Part shown: in pieces, positions 34,593-46,000 of the stretch
Numbering within the stretch: the stretch's first letter is position 1
Layout: every line of letters begins with the position of its first letter
Assembly: GCA_020064725.1 (NCBI GenBank)
Contig: JAGTWJ010000019.1
Span: 1,116,001-1,180,000 of the forward strand
Direction: 5' to 3'
Origin: Drechslerella dactyloides
Lineage: Eukaryota > Ascomycota > Orbiliomycetes > Orbiliales > Orbiliaceae
DNA: 64,000 nucleotides
Notes under the pieces: model-generated
The model's input: the letters and a program-made list of their open reading frames with translations, nothing else
Databases searched by the model: none
Told to the model about the DNA's origin: nothing
Position numbers and translations under genes: made by a program

Positions 34593-37519
34593 ATGGATTC
34601 CATCAAACTTGCCAAGGTGCCTATCTATATGTCCGCTCGAGCTGTCTTCCGTCTCTGTCCAAACGGCTAACGCGGTGGACACCGTCTTATCTGTTTATCA
34701 GGTCGAGCATGTCGGGCTCATGCACAACGGCAGACTGTTCCCGGGCACCCTCCACATCACCCCGCACCACCTGATCTTCAAACGCCGGCCCTCTGACAAC
34801 GACTCTCCGCCTCGCTTCGCCCCCGAAATTTGGGTCACGTACCCAATCATCCACACCGTCGACCGCTGCCGCATCGGCAACTACCTTAGTCTACGCGAGG
34901 ACGGCACAACGACACCAGCCGGCGGCTCGCCGTCCTCTCCGGGCCCCGAGCGCCGCGGGCTGGCCGTGTCGAGGGAGGCTAGCAATGTCAGCGACGACAG
35001 CACACTCTCCGCGGCGGAGGCGCAGAAGCGGCTGCAGTCGCTGGCGATACGGCTGCGGTGTCGCGATTTCACGTGTATAACGTTCTGCTTTGACACGGAG
35101 CAGGATGCGAAGGATGTTTTCGACAGCATCAAGAGGCTGACGGTTGGAAGTGAGTCGGTCGAGTACAGTGGTGTCACGATGGAGCAAGGCTAATGTGTGG
35201 GATATGCGGGCAGACTCCGTGGAGCGGCTGTACGCGTTCATCTACAAGGCGACAAAGGTCGAGGTGCCGTTCAACGGCTGGACCGTCTACGACCCCCAGC
35301 GGGAGTTCGACCGGCAGGGGATCACGGCCGATTGGCGGCTGTCGAGCATCAATAGCAACTACAATGTCTGGCGCTTCCCATCCACGCTCGCGAGTTCCAT
35401 GCATATCCGTCTCTGGCAGAACTGACTGGTGGTGAGATGGTTTGTGCAGTTCTGCGACACGTACCCGGCGAAGCTCTACATTCCCAACGCGATATCCGAC
35501 AACACGCTCAACTACGCTTCCAAATTCCGCTCGCGGCAGCGCGTGCCCGTGCTCACGTACATCCACAGCGTCAACAACTGCACGCTGACGCGGTGCTCCC
35601 AGCCGATGACGGGCCTGCAGAAGAACCGCAGCGTGCAGGACGAGAAGCTCGTCCAGGCGATATTCACGTCCTCCACGGCCTCCAGCTACGCCAGCCTCGG
35701 CATCTCGCACCCGGATGCGTCGGCGTCGTCGCAGCATTCGTTTGTGCACGTTGATCGCAGCGACGTTAAGAGCGGAACCAAGATGATATACGGCGCGCAG
35801 CAGACGAATCTGATCATCGACGCGCGGCCGAGTGTGAATGCGTACGCGCAGCAGGCCGGCGGGGCGGGCACGGAGGCGATGGACAACTACAAGTTTGCGA
35901 AGAGGGAGTTTCTGGGCATCGACAACATACACGTCATGCGCAACTCGCTGTATAAAGTGGTCGAGGCGATCAAGGACTCGGATCTGACGTCGCTGCCGCC
36001 GAACCGCGACATGTTGACCAAGAGCAACTGGCTGCGGCATATAACATCGCTGCTGGATGGGACGACGCTGATTGTGCGACAGGTGGCGTTGAAGCACTCG
36101 CACGTGATGATACACTGCTCGGACGGGTGGGACCGGACGGCGCAGCTGGCGTCGTTGGCGCAGATTTGCCTGGATCCGTACTTCCGCACGCTGGAAGGGT
36201 TCATGGTGCTGGTTGAGAAGGACTGGGTTTCGTTCGGGCACAAGTTCCGGGACCGGTGCGGGTTCCTCAGTTCGGAAAAGTGGTTTACGCAGCCGGCGGA
36301 TAGCAGCAGCGGCGCCTCCGGGGGGTTCGAGCAGGCGCTCGGAGCGGCCAAGATGTTCTTCAACCAGCAGGCGAGCAACTTTGTCGGCGGGGAAGGGGAT
36401 GTTAGTGACCCCGAGGGCGTGGACAGCCCTGGCCCACGCAGCGGGTGGAAAGCGAAGGAAAAGGGGTCGGATGTGAAGGAGACGTCGCCTGTGTTCCACC
36501 AGTTTCTGGACGTGACGTACCAGCTGATGCAGCAGCATCCGACGCGATTTGAGTTCAACGAGCGGTTCCTGCGGCGGCTGCTGTACCATATGCATTCGTG
36601 TCAGTACGGGACTTTTCTGTACAATTCCGAGAAGGAGAGGGTCGAGGCGCGCGTGGAAACACGGTCGCGGTCGGTGTGGGATTATTTTTTGGGGCGGCGG
36701 GCGGAGTGGATGAATGAGCGGTTTGAGCCGGCGACGGACGCGGATGAGAGGGGTGCTGGGGGACGGGTGATATTCCCGCTGACCGGCGCGCAGGGGGAGG
36801 CGAGGTGGTGGCCGGAGATCTTTGGGCGGACTGGGGAGGAGATGAATGGGCGGACGTCGATATTCACGGGCACGGGCCCGTCGCCGATGAAGGCGTTGGC
36901 GACAGGGAAGGATGGCGGCGATGCGACGGCAGCGGAAGCGGGGCCGAGTGCAGCCGGCACGGTGCTCGGGACGGAAAGAGCAGCGGAGCTGGCCATCGAG
37001 CGGGAGGAAGAAGAAGACGAAGAAAAGGGAGAGGGGGAGCGGGAGGAAGAGACGGCGGGCGAGACGGCGGAGCTGATTGTGCACGTTGAGATGGACGGGG
37101 AGGACGCGGACGCCAGGAGCGCGTGTGCGACGGTTGCGTCGGCGTCGTCGCTGGACATGAGCGAGTCGGTGAGGGTGAGCGGGTACGAGAGCGACTCGCG
37201 GTCGCGGCTGTCGTCGTCCCCTCCCGTGCTGTCGCTGGACAAGCGCGCGTCTACGGTTACGGCGGCGGATGAGCCCGTTGTCGTCGAGCGGGTGGCTGAG
37301 GATGTGGAGGCGGAGACGGAGGTTGTGAATGTCGAGGGGGACGGGGAGGGGGATGCGGATGGCGGCGGGGCGGTGCTGGTGCAGGTTAGCGGTGATCCGC
37401 TGGGGGGTCATGAGGCTGTGGATGTGACGTTGGGGCCGAGTCCTCGGCTTGCGGGGCGGCGGGTCGCGAGGAGCAGGACGCCGCGGACCGAGGGGCGGCC
37501 AAACGCACAGGGGGAGTGA
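34593..37519 (+). CDS. YMR1: Myotubularin-type phosphoinositide 3-phosphatase
   Basis: Four exons (34593-34616, 34702-35149, 35214-35365, 35450-37519) encode 897 aa. Myotubularins remove the 3-phosphate from PI3P and PI(3,5)P2 on endosomes and vacuoles. A PH-GRAM domain (about residues 9-155: HNGRLFPGTLHITPHHLIF) comes first. The phosphatase domain follows (about 158-560) with RVPVLTYIHSVNNCTLTR, and the CX5R loop HCSDGWDRT with Cys431 and Arg437 intact, so it should be active. The tail after about residue 600 is Glu/Ala/Ser-rich and disordered, with no FYVE domain; it makes the protein longer than yeast Ymr1. The third intron (35366-35449) starts with GTCTGG, an unusual donor, but the conserved NYN-FCDTYPAKL junction and a CTGAC branch point support it. 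Confidence 0.93.
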
Positions 37520-39188
37520 TGCACGATATCGGATACCTCTTTGTGGTTTTTCTTTAGTTTCTCTTCCTTTCTTTCTTTGTGCATTGCGGGAATGGATTGG
37601 GCGTTCTAGTTAGACTTGTGGTGGGGGTTGTAGAATTTTGGTGATCGATGGCATGCGACCATAGATTGGTAGTTTTACCAGGCTGCTGGGAGTTGCTGGG
37701 CTTTGTATTCGGTGTTTTTGATATTGGGAATAAAAGTCGTCTCGTGACTGGATTCTACAGATCTATGCATTGGACCAGAAGCCGGACGTACGGTAGCGCT
37801 ATAGCTGGCTTTGGCTGTTATCTAAACCTCGAACAGACACGAATTATTCTACCAGATAATGGCGAGCCCTTTGCAATTATCCATGCACAACGGCTATTGG
37901 CGATGCTGATTTTACTATACTGGTATCGATATCGTGGACTATTTTATTTATTTGTTTTATACGAGGCAGCTAAGATGTTGCGCCTGTAGTCGATATCTCT
38001 CGACTGTAGCTACGGGCTGTGGCCATAGATCAAATGTTAATTATCAGTTCTATAGCACAGCATCAAGAGATATCGCCCAGTTGGAAATAAGCTATCTATG
38101 CACTGATAGCTAATATTAGCTAGTCCGAGGTCTGGGTCTACATCTGCATGCATGCTTATAGGTACGGCCAGCTGTCTCTCGGCAGGCTGTTGGACTGCTC
38201 GCGTGCGTAAGGATCCTATTCCTGGGCGGTCGCGTGGAAGGAGGTGAGGAATGCGTTAGCGGTTAGCGGTTGGTGGTGTGAGGATGAGGCTCGGGCGAGA
38301 GAGCAGCAGAGTCGAGTCGGAGGCGGCGGATGCGGGCGGAAGGTTTTGCGGGCGGTCGGGGCGGGGAATGCTCCGGCGGGACATAACCTCACTTGATTCT
38401 GATCCTGATGCTGTCAGCAGCTTATTGCCGTGTGTGTCGGCTAGTCTACAGATCCAGACTGGATGTATCTTGGTCTCTTCGATTCTTGGATGTCGATTCA
38501 AGGCTGTGATCTAGATGTGGACGTGGGATGCATTTGGAGTGGTACAGGGCAAAAAGTTGGTTCGTCTGAAGTGGACGGCAGACGTACGTCATCTGGAAAG
38601 CTTGCCTTGCTCCTGGGACATTGCATTTAACCTCCGCCCAGCCGGTCTCTCTCAGCCTCGCCTGCTACATTGCAATTAATTCCCAGATACCCATATACTT
38701 GCATCCTTACCTTTTGATACTCACTTGCTGACTTAATTTAAAGTTGTATCGTGTCGTATCATATTCGCTCTATCGTTGGTTTGGGTTTTAATTTTATGGG
38801 CGGTGTGCGACTTGCAGAGTTGCCATCCGGCTCTTCCGCCTGCCGTTTCCAGCGCGAGTACGTACCTTTCTCAGCCTGACAAATATTAATTGCGGACCGG
38901 CATTGGCATTAATTGTCGTACGTACGTATCGTGTGCCGTCTGCTGGTACATACGTTGGTGGTGTGGACAGCTTGTCGGTTGGGTTATATATATTTGATCC
39001 TACCTTGCCACCGCGGTTGATTACAGCATCGCACCTCGTCCGGTCTATACTTACACAGCGTCGACATAGCAGCATCACCACTACAGCGTTGTACAAGGAC
39101 ATACATACATACGTACGGTTATACAGGGCAGTCTCGTTACGGACGTTCGGTCTCATGTCTCGCTAGCACGGCTGCAGGATATCGCATC
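37520..39188. other. 3' region and spacer before DUF3074 gene
   Basis: No gene seen. T-rich DNA just after the stop (TTTTTCTTTAGTTTCTC) is the likely 3' UTR of the phosphatase gene. Overlapping frames near 38256-38514 and 38794-39166 look random. The last 150 bases contain GTACGTACG and CATACATACATACG runs before the ATG at 39189. Confidence 0.5.
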
Positions 39189-41551
39189 ATGGACCTCCAC
39201 GCCGCCCTCGCGGACCTCTCGCCGCTCGACGCCGCGGCACTACCTGATGACGCCTCGCTCCCGCAGTTCCTCGACGATACCTTCTCCTCTGCCGCCTGCA
39301 TCATCGATACCCTGCCCGTCCCGCCGCCGCCGCAGCTGGCCCCGCCGTCTGCTTCGACGACCCGCCCGCGGTCCGTGTCCGCTGCCTCTGCGCTCTCCGG
39401 GGTTTCATCGACGTCGAACGGGTCGTCTGGAACGGCGTCCGCGCCGGAGAGGCTGACGATTGTCCCGTCGGCTGCGCGGCCGACTGTACCTGCGGCTGCA
39501 ACAGCGTACGCGCGCGACTGGAAGGAGGTTAAGCCCGGTGGTGCGAATCCGCACGATATCAAAGTTTACAAACTCGCTGCGAAGGATGGTGGCGGGGCGT
39601 GGTTCGCGCGGCGGAGTGTGCATGAGGGGATTGGGTTTGCACGATTCCGGCGCGGGTTGCGGCGGGAGTTCGAGGAGAGTTTGTACCGTCGTCGTGGGGT
39701 TGTGCGGGAGGCAGCAGGAGGGGAGGAGGAGGGGGAGGAAGGGATGGTGATTCCCCTGGGGGTTAGAGGGATTGGTGCCGAGCGGCGGCTCGACCGTCGG
39801 GTGGCCAAGGGAGTGGGAACGATTGATGGTGTGTATTCATCCATTCATCTATCTTGTCTACGGATGTGGTATCATTGGGATGAAGCTAACGTGTATATGT
39901 AGTGTTTCATCTGTCAGCGCAGTTCCCCGGCCCGAGCGCGCCCCGCGACTTTGTCACAGCCTGCATGTCGTCGTCCGCCGCCTCGCCCGCCCGCACGGAG
40001 GCCGCTATGTCGTCGTTGTCGTCGCCGTCGCCGCGCAGGACGGGTCGCGAATTCACAATGGTCTCCCGCCCGGTCACGCATGACGGCGCGCCGGAACAGC
40101 CGGGCTTCGTCCGCGCAAAGTACCAGTCGATCGAGTTTATCCGCGAGATCGTACCCCCAGTCGACGACGACGGAGACGCCGGCCCGCGACGGAGTCTCAG
40201 CGTTAGCGATCTGGCGGCGCGGGCGTCGCTGCTCGCAACCGTCGGTGACGAGGGACCCAACAGACCGAAGGGCCGGCCGAGGAGCCGGACGGTGGGTGAG
40301 ACGCCCCGGAAAGCGGTGTCGTTCGAGGAGGGCAAGACGGCGGTACGGCCCGTGTCGCGAACGTTCGGACCGGCGGACAATGCGAATATGCACCGGGCGA
40401 GTAACCTGCGCGTTGCGATATCCGCGGACGACCTACCTGACGCGGAGGAAGACGGTAACCCCGCGGTTGTGGTGTCGCCGGCCGACGAAGCTGCTGGCGA
40501 CGAGGAGAGTGTTGAGAATGAGGAGGGCGAGACATATCCCGTCGAGTGGATTATGCTGACGCGGTCGGACGCCGGTGGGAGCGTACCGCGGTTCATGGTG
40601 GAGAGAGGCACGCCGGGAAATATCATGCGCGACGCGGAGAAGTTCCTGGACTGGGCGTGCGAAAAGGTGCATCGCGAGGACGAGCTGTCGGACGACGAAC
40701 ACGAACCCGAGGTGCCCGATGAGGAGCCATTACAGGAGACGGAAGAAGCACACGAGGAAGAGAAGGTTGACGAGGCCGCGGCAGACGAGCTGCGGCGCGC
40801 GATGAGCCGCTCGGACTCGGCGTCGAATCTCTCCTTCATGACCGCCTCGTCCGGCGGGGAAGGCGAGGATGAAGAAGAGGAGGAAGAAGAAGAAATAAGC
40901 AGCGGCTCCCTCGGCTCTCTCGACTCCTCGCAGATGACGGGACAACTTAATGCGACCCCCACCTCGTCCATGCTCGACGTCGAGCCGATCGCGAACGGCA
41001 ACGCCCGTGCGCGCTCCGACACCGCCGCCACATCCTCCTCGGCCGCGGCCGCGGTCCAGCGATTACAAACCGACGCTGAGCGCGCAGCAGCCCGCGCGCG
41101 CACCACCCGCGAGAAAGACGACCGTAAGGCGGCGGTACGACTCGCGAAGGAAGAGGAAAAGCAGCGCAAGCTAGCCGAGAAGCACGAGCGCGAAGCCGCC
41201 CGCCGCGAGGAGAAGTTCCGCCGAGAACAGGAGAAAGCGGAGGAGAAACGACGTAAAGAAGAAGAGAAGATCCGCGACCGCAAGCGCCGGCTGGAGGAGC
41301 GCGATGAGAAGGTGCGGCAGGCGCGCGAGATTGAGGATCTCAAGCGGGAGGTCGAGTATCTACGACGGGAGAACGATGTGCTCAGAAGGGAGGTGGCGAC
41401 GTTGACGGGGGTTGTGGCGCCGCCGTCGAGGTCGAGTTCGCTCGGGGCGACGGTTGCGGCTGCGGCTGCGGTTGGACTGGGCGGGCAGCAGCGGCCGGCG
41501 TCACCGGCGTCGTCGTCGGCGTCGAGTCGCGGGCGGATGACGAAGCCTTGA
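39189..41551 (+). CDS. DUF3074 (START-like) domain protein with coiled-coil tail
   Basis: Two exons (39189-39828 and 39903-41551; intron GTGTGT...TGTAG) encode 762 aa. The fungal DUF3074 domain, related in fold to START lipid-binding domains, spans about residues 100-340: DWKEVKPGGANPHDIKVYKL, WFARRSVHEGIGFARFRRGL, GVGTIDVFHLSAQFPGPSAP, EFTMVSRPVTHD, PGFVRAKYQSIEFIREI, then YPVEWIMLTRSDAGGSVPRF after a disordered, Ser-rich insert. A second part is acidic (Glu runs near 440-490), followed by a strong coiled coil rich in Arg, Glu and Lys (about 590-720) and a Ser/Ala tail. Lipid or membrane binding is inferred from the fold; no catalytic residues are expected. Confidence 0.85.
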
Positions 41552-43067
41552 TGCGTATATTTACAGGACTATCGATAGCTGGATACCTCTGGCGGATAAG
41601 GTATGTATGTAGATGGACGGTCATCATGATAGGACTGGCTGCAAGCGAGCGAGCGTTGGATTTGCATACTTGGTGAGCAGGGGTTGCATATATTACCTCT
41701 CGTTCGCGAGACGATAGCATTGGTGGTTGCGACTTGAATGTACTGTTAACCTGGTTTAGCGGGGTGTCTGTGGATGCTTTGACTGCTTTTCTCGGTCGTT
41801 CTTATAATTCGACTCGGTTGTTGAATTGATCCTGTACTATATTTCTAGCCTGAGCGTTACTAGTATACTACGTATATTACAACTGTTGGCTCTCTTTACA
41901 CAAGGTGGCATGCTGTCATGATGCGATAGATTCAGGCTGTATCAATGTGGTGATGTTGGCCAGGTGTGGCAGTTCCGAAAGGGGAGAATTAATTGGCTAC
42001 GCGTGTGTAACCGGGCGACGTCATCTGTTGACATCTCCCCAGCAACGGCAGCAGACAACACGCTGACTCAGCGTCTACAAACAGCTTTGTGCCACCGACG
42101 GAAGAAAGAAACCTCGACGCACCGCCCGGGAAACTATCACCACCCTACACAGACGCTTCAATCGAAACTTCAATCGATCATTCTGCTTCCACCGCGTCGT
42201 CGTGTTAGCTTCAGGACTCGTCCCCTCTGCACGAATATTCTCGGTGGCCAGCGCCAAGCACGGGTCTGCCCATCCGACAACGGCTGCCGGCCAGCTCAGA
42301 GCTCCACCACTCACGGGCAAAAGAAACAAACACCACCGCTCGATCAAATCACACCTTTCCCATCCGCATCGCCGGGCGGGACTAGTCCCAAGACAGAATT
42401 TTATAACGCCACGAGCCACCGACGGACGTCCTGCCATCAGTCAGTATATCGATACCACCCACCGTCCCGCGAACACACGGGCCTGTCTTTTCTGCACGAT
42501 TGCCTTGCCGGAGCCGGTTGCTAACGTTGCTGACTGGGACTTTACCAGGCTTCGAGCTTGTATATTGTCAGTCCTTACCGACAGTGCTCTCTCTCTTTTT
42601 CTCATCCTTCCTCTTTCTTCTTCCCACATCTCTCCCTTTTGCTCTCGATACGCACGATACGGAACACAATCGATCGATTGATTGATTCGAAGGGACTGGC
42701 TGGCGCCGCCAATCGACTGTGATAGCGGCAGGCAGCTTCATTCCGGCCCCGCTGGCACGACGGCACCAGCATACCGCAGCTGCCAGCTGCTCGTATGGTA
42801 TTTACTGCTTCTTCTTCTTCTCTCATTCTCTACCGCGTTCCGTCATATCGTCCGATTCTCTTCCCGCCATCGATATCCTGCTTCTACTCTGCTGCTTCCT
42901 TCCAATTCAACTCTTCAGCTTCTGCTGCTCCAACCCCCAGCAACAGTATCCACGCGAAACACGAAACCGCAGCTGACGCACGTAAACAACCTCCCTAGCA
43001 CATCCACCCACCGCAAACGTCACATCACGCAGCGTAACTTAGCAAGCAGCTCGATCGTGCAGCAGCC
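41552..43067. other. Spacer and pyrimidine-rich leader of coiled-coil gene
   Basis: No supportable gene. The first 400 bases are the 3' side of the DUF3074 gene. From about 42580 to 43000 the plus strand is rich in CTCTTT and TTCTTC tracts, typical of a fungal transcription start and leader before the ATG at 43068. Overlapping open frames here (41964-42524, 42202-42681, 42682-43419) translate to Pro/Ser/Thr/His-rich strings without family features. Confidence 0.45.
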
Positions 43068-46000
43068 ATGCCGCCGATGCCTCCGCCCCCGCCCGGCACC
43101 GGCGGCGACAACACCGGCCCCGACGACGACGAACCCCCCCCGCCACCCCCGCGCCACGACTCAAACGCCAAAACGACATCCGGCACCCCGCCCAAGCCGC
43201 CGCCGCCCCCCCACGCGCGCAACCCCAACCTCCCGGACGCGATTGACGTCTTTGTCGTCCCCGCGGGCGGCGGCGTCGTCTACCTGCCTTCCTTGTCGCC
43301 GCATCGCACTTCCTTCCTGCTTGGCAGCGCCACCACCTTGTCACTTGAGGCCGTTTGGTGGGCCTTGCGTTATCTCGTCGCCCGCAAGCTCGGCGGGTGG
43401 TGGGGGAGCTTGGTTGTGAGCTTTGTGCTCGCGGGCTTGGTGTTCTGGGTTGGCACGTGGGATGTGTTTCATGAGAAGGACGACAGGGGGAAGAAGCCGT
43501 CCACGGCAGCGGGGACTGCTGCTGCTGGCGGCGGCGGCGGAGGAGGTGGTGGTGATAAGGATGAGAAGGGTGGGAGCGGCAGCGGCGGTAGGCATTCTAC
43601 AGGTGGCAGTGGTGGGCCTCATCGACACAACGGTCATACGAAATCTGCGTCCAGCGGTTCGACGCCCAGCCGCTCGCAAAGCTGGGCGGGTTCCGGTGCG
43701 CGGCCGTCCCGACCGGATGGCAGCCGTGCTCGCAGCCCGGAGACGCCGACGCCAAATTCACACGCACACGCACACCCCGACGCAGCGTTCGAACCCGAAA
43801 ACGTTTTTGAGGCCGCGGAAGCCGAGTACCGTCGCGCCAAGGAGGAGGAAGACCTACGTCAGGCCCGCGAGGAGATCCGCAAGGAACGCGAGGAGGTCAG
43901 GCGGCAGAAACTCGAGACGGAGAAGCTGCGCCGGCAGACCGAGGAGGACTCTGCCCGCCGCCGTGACGAGCTACGCAAGGAGAAAGCCGAGGCCGAGAGG
44001 CTGCGTCGACTGGCCGAGGATACCGCAGCACGCAACCGCGACCAGCTGAAACGAGACAAGGAGGAAGCTGACCGCATTCGCAAGCAGGCGGAGGATGCCG
44101 CCGCTCAGAAACGCAAGGAGGCTGAGGAAGCCGCTGACCGCAAGAAGCGCGAAGCCGACGAGGCAGCTGACCGGAAGAAACGCGAGATAGACGACCTGGC
44201 GGAACGCAGGCGGCGAGAGGCAGCGGAAGAGCGCGAGAAGGACGAACGGCGAAAGGCAGCTGAAGAGGACGCGCGCCAGGCAAGACTCAAGCGCGAGGAG
44301 ACGCAACGCCGCCGAAAGCTCCGCGAGGAGGAGGAAGCAGCTCGCCAGCGGCTAAAGGACGAAGAAGATGCCCGCCGCCGAAAACTGCGCGAGGAGGAAC
44401 TTTCGCATAAACTACGCCTGGCGGACGAGATGGCCAAGACGGAGGACGAGCGTCTGCGCAAGCTGCAGGAAGAAGAGGAGTTGCACAAACGCCGCCTGGC
44501 CGAGGAAGCCACGCGCGCAGAGGAAGAGCGCAACAAGCGCCTGCGGGAAGAGGAAGAGGAACGCCGGAAACAGCTGAAACTCGAAGAAGAAAAACACCGC
44601 CGCCGACTTGCCGCCGAGGCTGCCAAAGCCGCCAAAGAGGAGGAAGAGCGCCGGAAGCGGATCGCGGAGGAGCAGGCGAAGAAGGAGGCGGAAGAGGCCG
44701 CGCTACGAAAGGAACAGGAGGCGGCTCGACACGCGGAGCAGGAGCGCCGGCGCCGCGTCGAGGAGGGATTGCGCAAGCTGCAGGAAGAACTGCAGAAGAA
44801 GGCCGAGGCGCTCGACAAGCGGATCCAGCAGCAGGAAGCTAAGGATGAGAAGGCCCGACGGGAAGCTGAGCGAAAGGCCGCAGCGGAGGCGGACGCTGCG
44901 CGCAAGGTGCTGGAAGAGTCGATCCGCAAGGAGCGCGAACGGCTGATCCGCGAGAAGATTGCCCGGGACAATGAGTACGCGCGGCAGAAAGCGGAGGCCG
45001 TACAGCAGGAGAAGGATGCGTTCGAGGCCCAGCGTTCGCGGGAGACGAAGGCGCGGGAGGCGGCCGAGCGAGAACGCGTGGTGCGCGAGCGCCAACAGGC
45101 GGAGATGGAGAAGAAGGCGCGCGAGCGGCTTGAACGCGAAGAGGCCGAGCAGCGGCAGCGTGAGCAGGAGGAGCTCGAGCGGATCGAAAAGGCCGATGCC
45201 GCGGACCGCGAACGGCTGCGCATCGCGATGCTGCAGCGGCTGGCGGACGCGGAACGCGCGAGGGAGAAGGCTGCAGCGGAGGCCGCTGCGGAGAAGGCAC
45301 GACTCGAGACACTGCGTAAGGAGGCCGAGGAGAAGGAACGGCTGCGTGTTGAGAATGAGAAGCTGCGCGTGCAGCTCGAGGAAGAGAAGGAGCGGGAGCG
45401 ACGTCGCGCCGAAGCCGAAAAGGAGGCCGAGCGGCGGAAACTCGAAGCTGAAGAGACGGCGAGACTGGAGCGCGAGCTCGTCGAACGGGAGAAGGCGCGG
45501 CTTCAGCAGATCAAGGAGCGGGAAGAACGGGACCGGCAGGCGATGCTCGCCACTCTCGAACGTGATCGCGAACGCGAACGCAAGGCACGAGAGGCGCTCG
45601 AGCGGCAGATCGCAGAGGCGGCAGCGAAGGAGAAGGAGGAGCGCGAGGCACGCGAGCAGGCTGAGGAGGAGGAACGCGAACGACAGCGGCTCGAGAGTCT
45701 CCGACGGGAGCGTGAGCGAGACTGGGCGAAGAAGGAGATCGAGAAGGAGGTCGTACCCGTTAAGGTCGATGCGTGGGAAGGACCCGCGCAGACGGCGGAC
45801 ATTCCCGACCTTGGTGCTGGCGATACCTTTGTCGAGCAGCCCGCTGAAGAATCCCGCTCGCGGAAGCATCGACATAAGAAGCACCATCACAAGCACAAGG
45901 ATTCCGAGGCGGTCATTGAAGATGATGCCTCTGCGATTTCCGTCCCGTCGACGCACCGGTCCAAGACGAAGCGCGCGCCGAAGCCTGCACCGCCCGCTGG

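Noticed and set aside
36682..37242. Minus-strand Ser-rich frames antisense to the phosphatase tail
   Set aside because: Shadows of the GC-rich, Glu/Ala-rich coding strand; the same occurs across the DUF3074 and coiled-coil genes.
44105..45223. Ser/Arg-rich 372-codon antisense frame within the coiled-coil gene
   Set aside because: A mirror of the GAG/CGC-rich sense codons; no independent features.
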